Assembly (NCBI GenBank): GCA_002327315.1 | Contig: DCVI01000172.1 | Span: forward strand, 1 to 8,925 | Direction: 5' to 3' | Source: Syntrophaceae bacterium UBA2192 | GTDB lineage: Bacteria; Desulfobacterota; Syntrophia; Syntrophales; UBA2192 | Length of the DNA stretch: 8,925 bases | Shown: piece by piece, positions 7,230-8,925 of the stretch | Position numbering within the stretch: the stretch's first letter is position 1 | How the letters are laid out: each line of letters opens with the position of its first letter | The notes under the pieces: model-generated | What the model was told of the DNA's origin: nothing | Seen by the model: the letters and a program-made list of their open reading frames with translations, nothing else | The model's database searches: none | Translations under genes and position numbers: made by a program

Positions 7230-7858
7230 TCAAGATCCTGATTGCCGACGACCACCCGATCGTAAGGCAGGGATTCAAGCAGGTGCTGCAGGATACCGCG
7301 GACCTGGTGGTGGCCGACGAAGCGGGAAGCGGCCAGGAGGTGCTCAGCCTCGTCGCCAAGAAGGACTACGACGTCATTCTCCTGGACATCTCCATGCCCG
7401 GAAAGAACGGGCTCGAGGTGCTCAAGGAGCTGAAGCTCACAAACCCGAAGATTCCTGTTCTGATCCTGAGCATCTACCCCGAGGAGCAGTACGCCATCCG
7501 CGCCCTGAAAGCCGGGGCGGCGGGTTACCTCACGAAGGCCAGCGCGCCCGAGGAGCTGATCTCGGCCATCCGGAAGGTGTCGAGGGGAGGCAAGTACATC
7601 AGCTCGTCCCTGGCGGAGAAGATCGCCTACGAACTCGACGGCGATTCAGCGAAGGCCCCGCACGAAACGCTCTCCGACCGGGAATACCAGATCCTGCTCA
7701 TGATCGCCTCCGGGAAGACCGTCTCCGACATCGCCGGGGAGATGTGCCTCAGCGTCAAGACGGTGAGCACCTATCGGTCCCGGATTATCGACAAAATGAA
7801 ACTGAAGAACAATGCGGAGCTGACGACGTACGCGATACGAAACAAATTGGTGGAGTGA
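7226..7858 (+). CDS. NarL/FixJ-family response regulator (REC + LuxR-type HTH)
   Basis: DNA-binding output partner of the preceding kinase. It has 210 residues, the normal length. The receiver domain (1 to about 120) shows the acidic pair D8/D9, phospho-acceptor D54 in LLDISMPG, S82 in LILS and K104 in YLTKASAPEE; all key residues are present. The GerE/LuxR-type HTH spans about 148-208 (LSDREYQILLMIASGKTVSD ... LSVKTVSTYRSRIIDKM). The ATG overlaps the kinase TGA (ATGA), and AGGGAGG at 7213-7219, inside the kinase gene, gives a good ribosome-binding site with 6-base spacing. The two proteins are therefore probably made in a coupled way. Target genes cannot be read from the window. The palindrome upstream of the kinase is one candidate site for autoregulation, as inference only. 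Confidence 0.96.
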   Translation: MIKILIADDHPIVRQGFKQVLQDTADLVVADEAGSGQEVLSLVAKKDYDVILLDISMPGKNGLEVLKELKLTNPKIPVLILSIYPEEQYAIRALKAGAAGYLTKASAPEELISAIRKVSRGGKYISSSLAEKIAYELDGDSAKAPHETLSDREYQILLMIASGKTVSDIAGEMCLSVKTVSTYRSRIIDKMKLKNNAELTTYAIRNKLVE

Positions 7859-7867
7859 GGCATGCAA

Positions 7868-7952
7868 TAGGTAACAGGTAACAGGTAACAGGTAACAGGT
7901 AACAGGTTTTCCGGCTATACACCTTTCCTGATACCTGACACCTGTCACCTGG
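7868..7952. repeat. Heptamer tandem array facing its degenerate inverted copy
   Basis: Five perfect GGTAACA units run from 7870 to 7904. Read as CAGGTAA they form TAGGTAA, then four CAGGTAA, then CAGGT, ending at 7907. After about 18 bases, 7926-7952 reads TCCTGAT-ACCTGAC-ACCTGTC-ACCTGG, which in reverse complement is a CAGGTNN array of the same period. The CAGGT blocks at 7882, 7889 and 7896 can each pair with ACCTG blocks at 7947, 7940 and 7933, and the one at 7903 pairs mostly with 7926-7930. The result is a stem interrupted every 5 bp by 2-nt internal loops. It fills most of the 133-bp gap between the regulator and ferredoxin genes. No clear promoter is visible there. Confidence 0.85.
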
Positions 7953-7991
7953 AAATGCCGCTTGTCGAAACGACGACAGATTCACAACCCA

Positions 7992-8213
7992 ATGAGAATA
8001 ATCATAAAAAAGGAAAGTTGCATCGGCTGCGAGATCTGCGTGAACACCTGCCCGGAGGTGTTTATGGAGTGGGGACTTTACATGCGGCCGGTCTTCGAGG
8101 TCAGGGAACCCGAGCGCTATAAAGCCCTCATCGAGAGGGCTATCGAGGGCTGTCCCGCCCGGGCCATCTCTATCGATGGGGTCGAATTGAAGGAAGACGG
8201 CACGAGGGGATGA
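7992..8213 (+). CDS. Small single-cluster [4Fe-4S] ferredoxin
   Basis: Predicted low-potential cytoplasmic electron carrier of 73 residues. Near the N-terminus, CIGCEICVNTCPEVF gives C10, C13, C16 and C20. A fourth ligand candidate is C54 in EGCPARAI near the C-terminus. This is the layout of Desulfovibrio-type monocluster ferredoxins, where the first three Cys and the distant CP cysteine bind the cluster. There the Cys equivalent to C20 forms a disulfide with one eight residues before the last ligand. Here that position is Leu46, so C20 is unpaired. ATG 7992 (MRIIIKKESC) is preferred. A TTG at 7962 in the same frame would add ten residues unlike the family. No strong ribosome-binding site is seen. 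The stop overlaps the next gene's start (ATGA). The redox partner is unknown. Confidence 0.9.
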   Translation: MRIIIKKESCIGCEICVNTCPEVFMEWGLYMRPVFEVREPERYKALIERAIEGCPARAISIDGVELKEDGTRG

Positions 8214-8899
8214 AAGAGCCCGCCCCGATGAAAACGCCAGTGTCGCAGGAAGCCTTTGTCATCATGGCCCGCTATCCCGAGGAGGGGGCGGTGAAAACGC
8301 GCCTGGCACGAGATCTTGGACCTCTATTGACGCTCAGGCTCTATCGTGCCTTTATCGATGATCTCGCCGGGAAATTCGGTTGCCTCCACAGGCCGCTGAT
8401 CTGGTACTACCTTCCCGAGTCCAGTCCTTTCCCGCAGCTTTTCGCTCAGCGTTATCCCTGCCGCCCTCAGTCCGGTTCATCCCTCCAGGAGCGGATGCTC
8501 CGGATTTTCGCGGACCTGTTCGGGGAAGGCTTTCAGCGGGTTGTCGTGATCGGGGCCGATGTGCCGCACATCCCCGTGGAAGCCGTTGAGGATGCCTTTG
8601 CCCTGTTGAGTGCAACGAATGTCGTTCTCAGGCCATCCTGTGATGGCGGCTATCATTTGATCGGCCTTGCGGCCGCAGGGGATCTCTTCAGCGGGATAGC
8701 CATGGGCACCGATCGCGTTCTGCGCGAGACCGTCGAAAAGGCCGCGACGATGGGGCTTTCGGTGCATTGCCTGGCGCCGTCCTTCGACGTCGACACGATC
8801 GGGGATGTGAAACGGCTTATTCGTTTCCTGGCAGAAACGGACGACCCGCTGCCCCGCACCCGCGAAGTCCTCGCCAATATGGAGAAGGCTAAAGGCTAA
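8210..8899 (+). CDS. TIGR04282/DUF2064-family glycosyltransferase-like protein
   Basis: Member of the GT-A-fold, nucleotide-sugar-transferase-like family annotated as TIGR04282 (formerly rSAM/selenodomain-associated transferase 1, now often called arsenosugar biosynthesis glycosyltransferase). It has 229 residues. Seen: an N-terminal nucleotide-binding signature like MobA/CofC relatives (ARYPEEGAVKTRLARDLG, residues 20-37), VIGADVP with D117, CDGGYHLIG with D145, and FDVDTIGDV with D195 near the end. ATG 8210 overlaps the ferredoxin stop, but GAGGGG there directly abuts it. ATG 8228, with AAAGAG at 8213-8218, is an equally plausible start and also nearer the family N-terminus. The substrate is not evident, and the usual radical-SAM partner is not in the window. 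The last codons and stop lie inside a heptamer repeat. Confidence 0.88.
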   Translation: MKEPAPMKTPVSQEAFVIMARYPEEGAVKTRLARDLGPLLTLRLYRAFIDDLAGKFGCLHRPLIWYYLPESSPFPQLFAQRYPCRPQSGSSLQERMLRIFADLFGEGFQRVVVIGADVPHIPVEAVEDAFALLSATNVVLRPSCDGGYHLIGLAAAGDLFSGIAMGTDRVLRETVEKAATMGLSVHCLAPSFDVDTIGDVKRLIRFLAETDDPLPRTREVLANMEKAKG

Positions 8900-8900
8900 A
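8885..8900 (+). repeat. AAGGCTA heptamer, two copies, containing the stop codon of the preceding gene
   Basis: AAGGCTA is repeated at 8885-8891 and 8892-8898, followed by AA. The final residues K-A-K-G and the TAA stop are read from it. The unit length equals that of the 7868-7952 array but the sequence differs. The last 26 bases of the window (8900-8925) hold only a small TGACA-AG-TGTCA inverted repeat at 8901-8912. Confidence 0.6.
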
Positions 8901-8925
8901 TGACAAGTGTCAGGACATCGTTAAC

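Noticed and set aside
7868..7952. CRISPR array
   Set aside because: The units are 7 bp with no unique spacers between them, far below CRISPR repeat size, and no cas genes are present.
7962..7991. Upstream TTG start for the ferredoxin
   Set aside because: It would add MSKRRQIHNP before a family-typical N-terminus and has no ribosome-binding site. ATG 7992 gives the normal ferredoxin length.

Overview
The window is GC-rich bacterial DNA, about 60% G+C by eye. It is dense with plus-strand genes and looks chromosomal. Gene content and style suggest a Desulfobacterota (former Deltaproteobacteria) relative, perhaps Syntrophales-like. The pointers are a monofunctional BirA followed by type III CoaX, a multi-PAS NarL-family two-component pair, a Desulfovibrio-type single-cluster ferredoxin, a TIGR04282 glycosyltransferase, and short tandem repeats in the gaps. 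No 16S rRNA or tRNA gene is present, so the lineage is inference only.

Layout: positions 1-2268 hold the C-terminal six-sevenths of valS, cut by the window's left edge. A 207-bp gap (2269-2475) holds a GC palindrome and a pair of opposed octamer arrays. Positions 2476-4896 are a tight cofactor operon, nadC-birA-coaX, with gaps of 4 and 2 bp: NAD synthesis, biotin attachment, and the first step of CoA synthesis. A 95-bp gap (4897-4991) holds a long imperfect hairpin that ends against the ribosome-binding site of the next gene. Positions 4992-7858 are a translationally coupled soluble histidine kinase with four PAS domains and a LuxR/NarL-type response regulator (ATGA overlap). A 133-bp gap (7859-7991) holds a heptamer repeat facing its own degenerate inverted copy. 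Positions 7992-8899 are a small ferredoxin overlapping a nucleotide-diphospho-sugar-transferase-like gene (again ATGA). The last 26 bases are non-coding.

The coding genes are mostly recognisable and ordinary. The most unusual features are: (1) the kinase sensor region is a direct tandem duplication of a PAS-PAS module with an exact 241-residue period and no visible indel; (2) two intergenic elements (2331-2412 and 7868-7952) are built the same way, with short tandem repeats of 8 or 7 bp facing an inverted, degenerate array of the same unit across a short spacer, although the unit sequences differ; (3) a third, unrelated hairpin lies directly upstream of the kinase. I found no convincing new defence, mobile or biosynthetic system.
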